Source of the DNA: Haemaphysalis longicornis
Lineage: Eukaryota > Arthropoda > Arachnida > Ixodida > Ixodidae
DNA length: 64,000 nt
Reading direction: 5' to 3'
Assembly: GCA_013339765.2 (NCBI GenBank)
Contig: CM023454.1
Coordinates: forward strand, 63,989,878 to 64,053,877
The notes under the pieces were generated by a model, which did not search any database, was not told where the DNA came from, and saw only the letters and a program-made list of their open reading frames with translations. A program made the position numbers and the translations under genes. Within the stretch, counting starts at the first letter, position 1. Each line of letters begins with the position of its first letter. This document shows positions 30,164-39,850 of the stretch, piece after piece.

Positions 30164-30310
30164 TGCCGCGAACCATGCATTGGGTTTGTTTATTTGTGTT
30201 TTGCTTTTATCGCCCGGCTGCGCCGGTCTCTGTTATCTCTGTGCCAAGGAAAGCGCGTTTTCCATTCTTTGTTTCTGTGCCGCATTTGTTATCTATTATG
30301 ATAGGGAGAG
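30164..30310 (+). repeat. 5' LTR of gypsy copy 3, left part
   Basis: It starts TGCCGCGAACCATGCATTGG and matches the 3' LTR start at 41,232 onward. It breaks off after GATAGGGAGAG, where the LINE insertion starts. Confidence 0.9.
30300..30310 (+). repeat. 11-bp target site duplication, left
   Basis: GATAGGGAGAG is repeated exactly at 35,870-35,880 on the other side of the LINE. The undisturbed 3' LTR has a single AATAGGGAGAG at the same place (about 41,368-41,378). Confidence 0.9.
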
Positions 30311-30640
30311 CCCCGCACGGGGCACCTTGAGTATTCATGGTGACGGTGTTGGCGACACCGCGGACCCGAGCCCCCAACATAAACTGTAACCTACCGTGGT
30401 GATGTGTTTAAGGTGAAGGGTATAAGCCTCAAACGGTGGCCGTCGGAGCCCAGGTCACGCTCCGGCGGATGGGCTCCCTGTCTGTCTACCAGGCAGGGAG
30501 CTCTGGGACCTCTCAGGCTATCAGGCTAAGGTTTGAGAAGAAAGTACCCCCGTCCCCTGGTTCTATTACATGCCATATGGTAAATCGTAAACCCCCCCCC
30601 CAAAAATGATCGGACCTTGAAAAGGTCCGCACCGAAGAAT
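30311..30640 (+). other. 5' leader of the nested LINE
   Basis: The element starts with CCCCGCACGGGG, a short hairpin. A GC-rich leader follows with several stem-forming segments (for example GGGCTCCCTGTCTG and CAGGCAGGGAGCTC). LINEs carry internal promoters in such leaders, but no promoter motif is clear here. A C10 run lies at 30,592-30,601. Confidence 0.5.
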
Positions 30641-30649
30641 CTTTTCCAC

Positions 30650-31953
30650 CTCTTCCTGCCATCAACTCACCGAAACCTGACAACTACCCACGTTTTTTGA
30701 TAGTTGAATCGGTTGACAAATCCCAGCCTCGTTCCTCACAATCTGTATTCCTTGTATCCAAGTTTCTTGAATCTATCCTTGGCAACACATACAATGCTAA
30801 AAACTAAGAACTGGCGAGGTCCTAGTTGAGGTTAACTCACAGAAGCAAGCCACAACTCTCATGAGCCAAACCCGCATGGCAGACCTGGATATCAGAGTCA
30901 CACCCCACCGCAGCCTCAACAGCTCCCAGGGTGTGATATCTGAGCCAGACCTCCTAACCGAGACAGAGACCGATCTGCTCGAAGGCCTAAAAGATCAAGG
31001 CGTGACAGCAGTAAGGCGCATCGTCATTAGGAGAGATAACAAAGAAATAGCCACCAAACATCTGATTCTGACTTTAGACCGCTGCACACTGCCCGAGCAT
31101 ATCAACGCAGGTTTCATCCGTTGTTCTGTCCGGCCATACATCCCGAACCCGCGGCGCTGTTTCAAGTGCCAGAGGTTCGGGCATGGTACCAACTCCTGTC
31201 GTGGCAGAACAACATGTGCCAAATGTGGCCAGCATGATCATCTATCCGACAACTGCACTGCAACCAACCTTACCTGCCCGAATTGCCAGGGTCCACATGC
31301 AGCATACTCTCGCGCCTGTGAAAAGTTTCAACTAGAGAAAAAAATCATTAACATAAAGGTAACAGAAAACATCACCTTCCCCGAGGCGCGAAAGAGGTTC
31401 GCCTCTTTTCCCCTGGGGAGGTACGCCGACGCAGATCGCCGGGTGGCGGAGCGGCGTCTGCTTTCAGCGGGGACCCAGTACCGCGAGTCGGACTTGGTCG
31501 CGCCCCCACCCGCCGCCCCAGAGTTCCCTCTGGCAGCCCAACCCGCCTCCGCACCGCTCGCAGAGCCATCAGCGGCTGTGGTGGCATCCACGTCCGGTGG
31601 GAATGCTGCTGCACCCACCGTTTCCCCCTCTCCACCGGCCCGAAGCACACGCGAGGGCCCGGACGAGTGGAGACGGAGGCAGCCGCAGTAACCCCCTCCT
31701 CCTCCTACTGCCTGGGCCATCTGTGGTGCTCCCCACGCCTTCGGCACTGGCAGCGCAGGCAAAGAACACCCGAAAGGGTACCACGTCAAGGGGGCCCAGT
31801 CCGCTGGGCACCCCCTTGCCTTCAGATGACGACATGGACGTCGAGCCCTTCCGGCTTTCATCGCAGCGGAAGGAACGGGCTGCGACGTCCAGGTCAGTAG
31901 AGAAGGCCAGAAAACCCCTCCCAAGAGTGAAAGCCCCGAAAGACCTTACATAA
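30650..31953 (+). pseudogene. ORF1 (nucleic-acid-binding Gag-like protein) of nested LINE
   Basis: The N-terminal part (FLIVESVDKSQPRSSQSVFL, VSKFLESILGNTYNAK) is separated by a frameshift near 30,805 from the long open frame 30,861-31,691. That frame contains SQTRMADLDIRVTPHRSLNS and three knuckles, CFKCQRFGHGTNSC, CAKCGQHDHLSDNC and CPNCQGPHAAYSRAC. The first two are exact CX2CX4HX4C. A second frameshift near 31,690 leads to the C-terminal tail (DDDMDVEPF, KARKPLPRVKAPKDLT) ending at 31,953. ORF1 proteins coat LINE RNA. The start codon cannot be fixed because of the first break. Confidence 0.85.
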
Positions 31954-31987
31954 ATAGTCACACTCCAGTAGCTCTGAACACATAATA

Positions 31988-32866
31988 ATGGGTAGAGAAA
32001 ATATTGTTCAATATAACTGCAGAGGCCTTCTGAATAATCTTGACGACGTGTATGAGATTCTGCATGCCAATCAGCCAAGTATAATGTGTGTCCAGGAAAC
32101 ACATCTGAATTCCAAACACACAAATTTCTTGAATAGTTACCTGGTATACAGGAAAGACAGGGATGGCTGCACACACTCTTCTGGCGGTGTTGCCATAATC
32201 GCCCGCAAATCCTTAGCATGCCACCCTGTCACCTTGAACACCGTCCTTGAGGCTGTAGCCGTTCGCTCAATAATATTTAATAGGTTGATAACGGTACGCT
32301 CCATATACATTCCTCCTGATGTTGCACTTACGAGCTCCGACTTCGAGGCGCTGGTTGACCAGCTGCCCGAACCATACATCCTTACAGGCGACCTTAATGC
32401 TCACAACTGTCTTTGGGGCTCTTCCAGAACGGATGCCCGAGGTCGCCTGATAGAGAAATTCCTGACATCTTCTGGAGCATGCCTTTTCAATAATAAACAG
32501 CCTACATATCATAACAAAGGACACAACACATACTCATGTCTTGACTTCTCTATTGGCTCCGCAGTTCTCTTTCCTCTTCTCGAGTGGGGTGTGGGAACTG
32601 ACCCATATGGTAGTGACCACTTCCCCACCTCACTTAGATATGTAGGTATAGGCCCAAGCAGTTCATCTTCCCATAATAGGTTCAATGACGCACGAGCTAA
32701 CTGGAATACATTTACAGAGACATCGAAACTACACCACACATCCATAGCCCACCTACACGTAGATGAAGCCGCACAACTCCTCAGGCGCCATCCTCGACGC
32801 CGCCGAAAAGTCCATTCCCCACGCCTCTGGTGCCCCGCGCAACCAGCGGAGGCCGTGGTGGAATGA
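31988..32866 (+). pseudogene. ORF2 endonuclease domain of nested LINE
   Basis: ORF2 starts 34 bases after ORF1 with MGRENIVQYNCRG, the Asn motif of apurinic-type endonucleases. It goes on with CVQETHLNSKHTNF (catalytic Glu), RSIYIPPDVALTS (Tyr), PYILTGDLNAHNCLWGS (Asp/Asn) and GSDHFPTSL (Asp/His). All the catalytic motifs are present, and the first about 260 codons are uninterrupted. A frame change near 32,765-32,800 then separates it from the linker. The domain nicks target DNA and sets the position of insertion. Confidence 0.9.
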
Positions 32867-34643
32867 GGACTGTAGGCGGGCGCGAGAGGCCCAGAACAAG
32901 GCGTGGGGTGTCCTTCGTCGGTACCCCACGTCGGGTAACCTCATTTTGTTCAAACGGGCCAAGGCGTTAGGAAAACGTGTGCGCCGTGAGGCAAAACGAG
33001 AGAGTTGGCGCTCATTCATAACATCTATAAACTCATACACAGACACACGCAAGGTATGGACACGTATACGCAAACTCAAATGACAACATACACACAGCCT
33101 GCCCCTGGTCAGTACAACAGGGGACACACTGGAAGACCAGGCTGACACACTCGCACAACACTTCCAACACGTGTCCAGTTCAGCACACTACACGAACACT
33201 TTCTTGAAGTATAAAGCCTCTTGTGAAAAGAAGTCCCTACCCGACAACAACAAATCACAGACTTCTTACAACTCCCTGTTTTCACTACATGAGCTGAGGG
33301 CTGCTCTGAGCACGTGTAAACCCTCAGCTCCAGGCCCAGACAACATTATATACACAATGATACAACACGTACCCGCAGACACACTTGAAACACTTCTACA
33401 TCTATATAATAAAATATGGCTTTCGGGGCACATTCCACACTCTTGGAGGGAGGCCATTGTAGTGGCTTTCTTGAAGGAGGGAAAGGAACCGTCGTCCCCC
33501 TCAAGTTACCGTCCAATAGCCCTGACGAGCTGCCTGTGCAAGCTCTTCGAGAAGATGATCAATCGCAGGCTCGTGTACTTCCTCGAGTACAATGGTCTTC
33601 TCGAGAGCTGCCAGGCAGGCTTTAGGGTGGGGCGATCGACGAACGATCAACTGGTTGCACTTGACTCATACATCAAGGATGCCTTCGTGCAAAAAAGCAG
33701 TACTGCTTAACTGTCTTTTTCGACCTCGAGAAGGGCCTACGACACCGCTTGGCGTTATGGGATCCCTAGTGACCTCAGGTCATTCGGTGTTTCGGGTAAT
33801 ATGTTGAACACCCTTGTTAGTTATTTGTCGGAGAGAGCGTTCAGAGTAAGAGTTGGTTGTGCACTTTCAAAGGTTCACGTCCAAGAAAATGGCGTGCCGC
33901 AAGGTGGCGTGTTGAGTTGCACTCTCTTTATCGTAAAGATGAACTCTCTTGGAAGGGCACTGCCACCAACAATCTCTTATTCTATGTATGTAGACGACGA
34001 GCAAATATCTTCTAAATCATGTAAAATGTCAATATGCTAACGTCAAGTCCAGCTTGGTGTCAAGAAGCTTGCCGGCTGGGCAGACCATAATGGGTTTAAA
34101 TTGAATCCTGCAAAAAGCTCCTGCGTTGTGTTCTCCAGGAATCGCGGGGTCCATCCGGACCCAGACATTACTCTGAATGGCGTGTCGCTTCCTGTGAACA
34201 AGGAGCACAAGTTCTTAGGTGTTGTGTTTGACCAGAAACTCACATTCATTCCACACATCAAGAAACTTCAACATAAATGTCTGACAACAATGAATATACT
34301 TAAGGTTCTCTCCCATCAATCGTATGGTTCCGACAAAGAACTCCTACTACGGCTCTATACTGCTTTGGTTGGGTCTCGTTTAGACTATGGCAGTGTGGTA
34401 TATGGGTCGGCGACTAAAACAGCGTTGCGAATGCTTGACCCAGTGCTAAACTTGGGGCTACGGCTTGCGTCGGGTGCTTTTCGCACTAGCCCTGTCGAGA
34501 GTCTGTATGCCGAGTGTAATAAGTGGAGCCTTGAGAACCAACGGACATACATGGACTTACTTTATGCTTTTAAAATTTCATCGCTGAATAACCATCCTTT
34601 TTATCCTGTCTTTACGACACATCCACATCTGTGCTTTTTGTAA
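32763..34643 (+). pseudogene. ORF2 linker and reverse transcriptase of nested LINE
   Basis: The linker (RRPWWNEDCRRAREAQNKAW) is open at 32,763-33,083. RT proper lies at 33,171-33,710 (LRAALSTCKPSAPGPDNI, YRPIALTSCLCKLFEKMI, QAGFRVGRSTNDQLVALDSY). After a frame change come FDLEKGLRH-like residues around the first Asp. The segment 33,801-34,040 has NGVPQGGVLSCTLFIV and the catalytic YVDDEQIS. The thumb follows at 34,050-34,643 (FKLNPAKSSCVVFS, HKFLGVVFDQKLTF, LYTALVGSRLDYGSVVYGSA). At least three frame breaks and a TGA at the end of the linker make it non-coding as it stands. Confidence 0.88.
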
Positions 34644-34857
34644 ATCGCCCATCCGTTCCTCTGCCCTTTTCACTTAGAGTGAGAGAGCGAGCCTCGGATC
34701 TGAGCGCTTCGTTTTTAGATGTGTACAGATCATCCTTTTCAGACATTTTACCTTCTTGGAAAGTTCGTCCTGTGTCCTCCGACCTTTCTTTTATGAAACT
34801 TGACAAAAAGCGGGTACCGCGAGCTGCAATACTAGGCACTTTCTGTCTCTGCAGTTT

Positions 34858-35700
34858 AAATACCCACTTGCAGAATTTTACAGTGACGCGTCTAAAACCT
34901 CGACTATGGTCTCCTGCGCTGCTCATGGTCCGAATTTCAGTGCAGCCAGAACCATGAGCGTCCACACGACAATTTTTTCAGCAGAAGCATATGGAATTTT
35001 ACTGATTGTACGACACATACTTGAAAATCAAATTCCGAAGTCTATCATTTACACAGATTCCTTGAGTGTTGTTCGCACACTGTCATCGCATACACCCCCC
35101 AAAAACCACATAGTTAATCTTGTATTGAACACTATCATGTCTGTGTAGGCACAGAAGCATCAGCTGCTCCTCTGCTGGGTCCCAGGATATGCTGGGATCG
35201 CTGGGAACCGGTTGGTAGAAGAGAGGGCCGCTGCTGCTGCACTCAGGAACACTGTCGACATTACAATGATACCCTACACAGACCTCAAGCCACACATAAG
35301 ACAACACCTGCGCAGAACATGGCAAACACACTGGGACGAACAGACAGACAACAAACTACATGTAATAAAGCCACACTTGGGACGGTACACAGCTGACTCC
35401 CACAGCAGACACACGGAAGTCGCCTAGGGTAGGCTGCGGATAGGGCAACCCCATGCGACGCACTCGTATCTGCTGACGGGATCTTCTAGACCCCAGTGCA
35501 GCAGGTGCGGAGAGGCCCTATCCGTAGTGCACATACTAATCACATGCAGGGCACTTCACACAACACGACACAACACTTCAGAGAAATCTAGAGACAACAT
35601 ATTCCCCTACACCCATCTCTGTTCCTCGGTGACGATGCCATGTTTTCCGTTAAATGTGTGTTTGAGTACTTGTCAGATGTGAATTTTTTAAACCTCATTT
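34858..35700 (+). pseudogene. ORF2 RNase H and C-terminal finger of nested LINE
   Basis: In one frame broken by a single TAG at 35,146-35,148, the RNase H shows FYSDASKTST (Asp), IFSAEAYGILLIVRHILE (Glu), IYTDSLSVVRTLSS (Asp) and LCWVPGYAGIAGNRLVEERA, where the usual catalytic His is Tyr and the last Asp is Glu. After 35,427, RLRIGQPHATHSYLLTG and CSRCGEALSVVHILITC give the C-terminal Cys/His motif of this LINE group. RNase H would remove the RNA template. Confidence 0.88.
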
Positions 35701-35869
35701 CCTATCACGCATAATCAAATCTGGCCCTATACACCAGCCATCACCATTGCCGTTAATTGATTTTATTGTTGTTTTGGCTTTAGTAGCCACTATTTTATTT
35801 TAGATACTTTTGTTTGGCGCTCTTTGCCCCAGCTGGCCTTGCGCCAAAAAACTCTAACCATCATCATAA
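35701..35869 (+). other. 3' untranslated end of nested LINE
   Basis: The end contains GTTTGGCGCTCTTTG and CTTGCGCCAAAAAACTC, whose TTTGGCGC and GCGCCAAA parts can pair as a hairpin. It ends in CATCATCATAA. A terminal stem and a short simple-sequence tail are known as RT recognition features in this LINE group. Confidence 0.65.
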
Positions 35870-36154
35870 GATAGGGAGAGCATTCGGATCTAACGTGAAA
35901 AACCAGAATAATCTTATTTGAGCTACAATGCTCTCGATGTGAATCGACTGTTCGAGAACCACGCGCGCCGAAAGATACGCCTGCATAGCAAACGCCCGGG
36001 TATTCGATTCTGCGACGCTCGCCGACGCAATTGACTTTGTTGACCACTGCTTCTCCGCCTCTGTATTCTTTTGAGTTTTTAGGGGAGCACAAGTTCGCTC
36101 CAATATACTTGTTTCTACTTTCAAGACAATTGCGTCGTCCTTGGCTTCGTGGCA
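35870..36154 (+). repeat. 5' LTR of gypsy copy 3, right part (with TSD copy)
   Basis: The second GATAGGGAGAG (35,870-35,880) is followed by CATTCGGATCTAACGTG, which continues the LTR exactly where the left part stopped, as shown by the intact 3' LTR. It ends GGCTTCGTGGCA at 36,154. The AATAAA of copy 2 is AATATA here. Confidence 0.9.
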
Positions 36155-36178
36155 TCTGGTTGTGGTGCTGGGTACGCA
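36155..36178 (+). promoter_or_regulatory. Candidate primer binding site region of gypsy copy 3
   Basis: TCTGGTTGTGGTGCTGGGTA directly after the LTR corresponds to the site in copy 2 (9,931-9,954). The tRNA partner is not identified. Confidence 0.35.
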
Positions 36179-36307
36179 CCCTTTATTACGATCTCTGAAA
36201 GCCACCAACCCAGTCCAACTAGGGCGAGCCTCCGTCTGCACCGATTGCTATCCGAGTTCGGTCGTCTGCCAAAAGGGCCCAAGAGAAGGAACGCTGTAAC
36301 GAACACC

Positions 36308-37500
36308 ATGGTGCAAGAACAAAGGTCGCCAATCGTCCAGCAGCTGCCACGAGAACCTCCATCATTCCGAGGAGCCCCCGCAGAAGACAAGAAGAATGGT
36401 TCGAGAAACTGGAGCACGTATTAAAATTCAACAGGTGGGACGACGCAGAAACGTTTCGGCATGTTTTCTTTTACTTGGAAGATTCGGCTCGCACTTGGTT
36501 CTAGAACCACGAGAGCTCCTTGACAAGCTGGGCTCAGTTCAAAAGCGAGTTCACTAAGACCTTTACTACCGTGGCCAGAAAAGAACACGCAGCGCGTGTG
36601 TTTGAAACTCGAACGCAGCACCCCAACGAAGGGGTCATCATCTTCGTCAATGAGATGAAGCGACTTTTGCGCCGTGCGGACCCAGAAATGACGGAGGAAC
36701 AGAAACTAAGACTTCTGATACGAGGAGTAAAGCAAAAACTCTTTGCTTGCCTTTTCCGTAACCCCTCTAAAACGGTGGCCGAATTCGGGAATGAAGCTGC
36801 CGCAATGGAGAAGACGCTAGAAATTCGAACGAGGCGGTACGACCGCCCTGTCAACGCGCTGTTATCGGAGACCATCGGTGCCGCAACTTGAAGCTCCGAT
36901 AGATTGCTCAAGACCATTTCCGAGCTTTGGTCAGGGAGGAGCTTCGGAATCTTTTTCCACTACGCCACAACCTCAAGTTTCATCCCTGACTCACGTAATC
37001 CGAGAAGTCCAAAACGCAGTGAGAACATCTACGCTGTCGGAAGCACCCCGCGAACCACAAGCATGACCTACTCCGCGGCTGTTCGTCGACCCCGCCATGA
37101 TGCAACACGTCGTCAAGAGGCCCCGCCCTACCGCCGAGCACTGTCACCCGCCCGACCCCCTATAGTACGAAACCAGACGCCGAGGAAGACTGACGTATGG
37201 CGAGCACCCGATAATCGTCCTCTCTGCTACCACTGTGGAGAGGCGGACCACATCTATCGTCGCTGACCATACAAGAGACTCGGACTTCGTGGTTTCTACG
37301 TCGAAGCACCACTCCCCCGACCCGGCCAGTGCCCATCTCACATTGAAGAATACCTGTCCAACACCAGCCGTGCACCTCCCCGTTTCAACCGTTCGCCGTC
37401 GCCTTACCCGTACCAGTCGCCGGACCGCCGTATAAGTGCTGACTTCGCACGTGCAAGGCCCCCAGCTCACGCGGGGAAACTAAAGGCGGCAACTTCTGGA
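36308..37500 (+). pseudogene. gag: Gypsy gag (copy 3), frameshifted
   Basis: The probable start is the ATG at 36,308 (VQEQRSPIVQQLPREPPSFR). A frame change near 36,385 and a TAG at 36,502-36,504 (Glu in copy 2) break the capsid part. The frame 36,520-36,891 reads FVNEMKRLLRRADPEMTEEQ and KLFACLFRNPSKTVAEFG. The nucleocapsid knuckle at 37,225-37,266 is CYHCGEADHIYRR followed by TGA exactly at the last Cys codon. Otherwise this copy has the best preserved knuckle of family A. Confidence 0.87.
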
Positions 37501-37611
37501 GGTGAACTTTCACAACGGCGGAAAAACGAAAACCCTCCACAGACGCAACGATTCGCCGAAGACTGTGACTTACGACATGCCCTCATCCCGACGACCCAAC
37601 CTAACCCTGAC

Positions 37612-38088
37612 GTGGCTCCTGAACACGACGACAACCACACGGCGCGACGCGTACTTGACATGACCGAACCTGCCGCTGAGACGACGACAACGACGACGCA
37701 CAGTGCCCGACCGTCAACACGCAAAAGCCGAGATGCGACGCCCCGACGCACCCGGAACTCGAGGAAGGCAGCATCCGATGTCCAGTTGTCCATCGACGGC
37801 TTTGATGTAGTCGCCCTCATCGACACGGGAACCGAGTACTTGGTGATGAGCAGGCCATTCGCGTCTAAGCTGAAGAAAGTTAGGACAAGGTGGGAAGGTG
37901 CGCATATACGAACAGCAGGAGGCCATCTCATAACACCAAGTGGAACGTGCACATCACGCGCCACTATAGACGGCATCACGTACCCAGCTGCGTTCGTAGT
38001 TTTACCTAGCTGCTCCCGTGACGTAATACTCGGAATAGACTTTTTGACGGACAATGGCGCAATAATTGATCTGAGGAAAAGACGATAA
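37612..38088 (+). pseudogene. Gypsy aspartic protease (copy 3)
   Basis: An open frame of 158 codons carries the domain VQLSIDGFDVVALIDTGTEY (active-site Asp-Thr-Gly kept), AGGHLITPSGTCTSRATIDG and DVILGIDFLTDNGAIIDL. It is the only family A protease in the window with an intact catalytic triplet. Leu replaces Ser two residues after it (EYLVM against EYSVM). The frame has no own start in the usual place and would be part of a Gag-Pol precursor. Confidence 0.87.
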
Positions 38089-38579
38089 CTTTTTCCTCTG
38101 ATCACTCCACTACGCCGCCACAGAACCCCGATCACCGTGCTGCTGCTAGGATCGCTGACGATCACGTCACCCTGCCACCCCGCGCAAGCTTGATGATCGC
38201 CGTTTACTGTGAGGTTGCTGCCCCTGACACCGACGCTATCGTAGAGGGTGGCCAAAGGTTGCTTCCCAACCACGGTGTCTCCGTCGCAAGAGGCATTGCA
38301 CGCTTTAAGCAATGCAAATCCCATGTTTCGGTGACCAATTTCACTGGGGATTACAGCATCTCACCAAGGGCGCTGCAATTGCGTTCCTCGACGAAAGCCA
38401 AGAAGCAAGTCAAGTGGTCGCGGTCGCTAGTTTTGAATGCGAACGCGCAGATGCATCCAAGCGCCTGCAAACTTTCGACGTGAACTCGGCGCAGCCGGAA
38501 CCAAATCGGGACAGAGAACAAGATTTGCTCCGTCACTACAGCGAGTGTTTTTCGGCAAGCTCAAAATTACGTCAGACAC

Positions 38580-39240
38580 CCCTAGCGAAGCATCGAATTA
38601 TAATCGAACAGGGAGCCCGACCCACCCGACAGTCACGCGTCTCTTCACACGAGCGGGAGGTCATCCGGAGTCAAGTCGACGACATGCTCAGTGACGACAT
38701 AATATAGCGATCGAATAGTCCGTGGTCTGCGCCGGTCGTACTCGTGAAGAAAAAAGACGGCACATTAGGTTCTGAGTTGACTACCGGTGACTGAACAAAA
38801 TAACCAAAAAGGACGTGTACCGCCTGCCGCGAATCGACGACGCCCTCGACCACCTCTGCCATACAGAGCTCTTCGCATTGATGGATCTTAAGACCGTGCT
38901 ACTAATTAACTGAAGTGGACGAAAGAGACCGAAAGAAGACTGTATTTATAACCCAGGACGGCCTATACAAGTTCAAGGTGATGCCTCTCGGGCAGTGCAT
39001 GGCGGCAGCAACGTTTCAGAAAGTCATGGACACTGTTCTAGCTCTCCTGAAGTGGCACACTTGCCTCGTATACCTCGACGACGTTGTCGTATTCGCCCGG
39101 ACTTTCGACGAGCACTTCGCAAGGTTGGAGTCTGTACTCGAGGCCATTTGTACGTCGGGGTTAACGCTGAAACCTGAAAAGTGCCGTTTCCCGTACGAAG
39201 AAGTCAAGTTCTTGGGCCGCGGGAGTCCCACCTAACCCAG
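38580..39240 (+). pseudogene. Gypsy reverse transcriptase (copy 3)
   Basis: RT fingers (HEREVIRSQVDDMLSDDII, then TAG; VVLVKKKDGT) lead to the same frame change as in copy 2 at 38,756-38,774. The FSSMDLKTGYWQ region is replaced by a broken version near 38,880-38,915. The frame 38,915-39,235 is clean, with VFITQDGLYKFKVMPLGQC and LVYLDDVVVFARTFDEHFAR, so both catalytic Asp residues of the palm are kept. A deletion after KFLG removes part of the HVVN region. Confidence 0.87.
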
Positions 39241-39850
39241 GAAAAACTTCAGCCGTTGCGAACTTCCCAAGGCCGAAAGACAGGAAGGGCATGCGAAGAT
39301 TTCCGGCGCTTCGTCGCAAACTTCGCACGCATTGCCGAGCCGCTCACGCGCTTGACGAAAGATAGCACCTCTTTCAATTGGAAAAACGACCAAGGAAAAG
39401 CATTCTGCGAGCTACAAAAACGCCTGCAAAGCCCGCACGAGCTCGCTCATTTCGAAGAAAACGCCTAAACGAAAATGCACACGGACTCCAGTAATATAGG
39501 CTTGAGTGCCGTCCTCGTCCAAAAACAAACCAGGCGCGAATAGGTAACCGCCTATGTCAGCCGCGGTGCTACGAAGGAGGAGGAAAACTACTCTGCCTCT
39601 GAGAAAGAGTGCCTGGCAATTATATGAGCGATTTCAAAATTTCGCACATCCGTGTATGGAAGACCCTTCAAGGTTGTGACAGACCACCACGCGCTGTGTT
39701 GGCTCGCCAATTTGAAGGAGCCCTCTGGCCGTCTGGGGCGGTGGAGCTTGCGCCTGCAGGAGTTCGACGATACAGTCGTCTATAAATCTGGCAGGAAACA
39801 CTCCGACACCAACTGCCTCTCCCGCGCCCCCATCGACCCACCAGCACAAG
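39240..39850 (+). pseudogene. Gypsy RNase H (copy 3)
   Basis: A connection segment (RRFVANFARIAEPLTRLTKD) is followed by HTDSSNIGLSAVLV, where the TDAS motif is TDSS, then ENYSASEKECLAII with TGA at 39,625-39,627 at a Trp position. VTDHHALCWLANLKEPSGRL and VYKSGRKHSDTNCLSRAP end the domain. A TAA follows FEENA near 39,466. Confidence 0.87.

Larger units (their letters stand above)
30311..35869 (+). mobile_element. I-group LINE (ORF1, EN, RT, RNase H), structurally complete
   Basis: A non-LTR retrotransposon of 5,559 bp is bounded by an 11-bp target duplication. It has a 5' leader of about 260-340 bp, ORF1 with three CCHC knuckles, ORF2 with apurinic endonuclease, reverse transcriptase, RNase H and a C-terminal Cys/His finger, and a 3' end with a short hairpin and an ATCATCATAA tail instead of poly(A). 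That domain set is known from the I, LOA, R1 and Ingi group of LINEs. The ORFs carry a limited number of frameshifts and stops, fewer than the gypsy it interrupts. It is the youngest layer of the nest. Confidence 0.9.

Noticed and set aside
31328..32219. Long minus-strand frames opposite LINE ORF1 and ORF2
   Set aside because: They are antisense shadows of the GC-rich proline segment of ORF1 and of the endonuclease, with no motif.
37264..37266. Programmed stop-codon readthrough at the end of gag
   Set aside because: TGA falls in the middle of the zinc knuckle, not at the gag-pol junction, and other frame breaks surround it. Copies 1 and 2 have a sense codon there.
37467..38324. Long minus-strand open frame (285 codons) opposite the gypsy copy 3 protease
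   Set aside because: It is antisense to clearly recognisable gag-protease sequence, is rich in Arg/Ser/Val as expected from the complement, and has no domain of its own. The similar antisense frame at 10,685-11,281 is rejected for the same reason.
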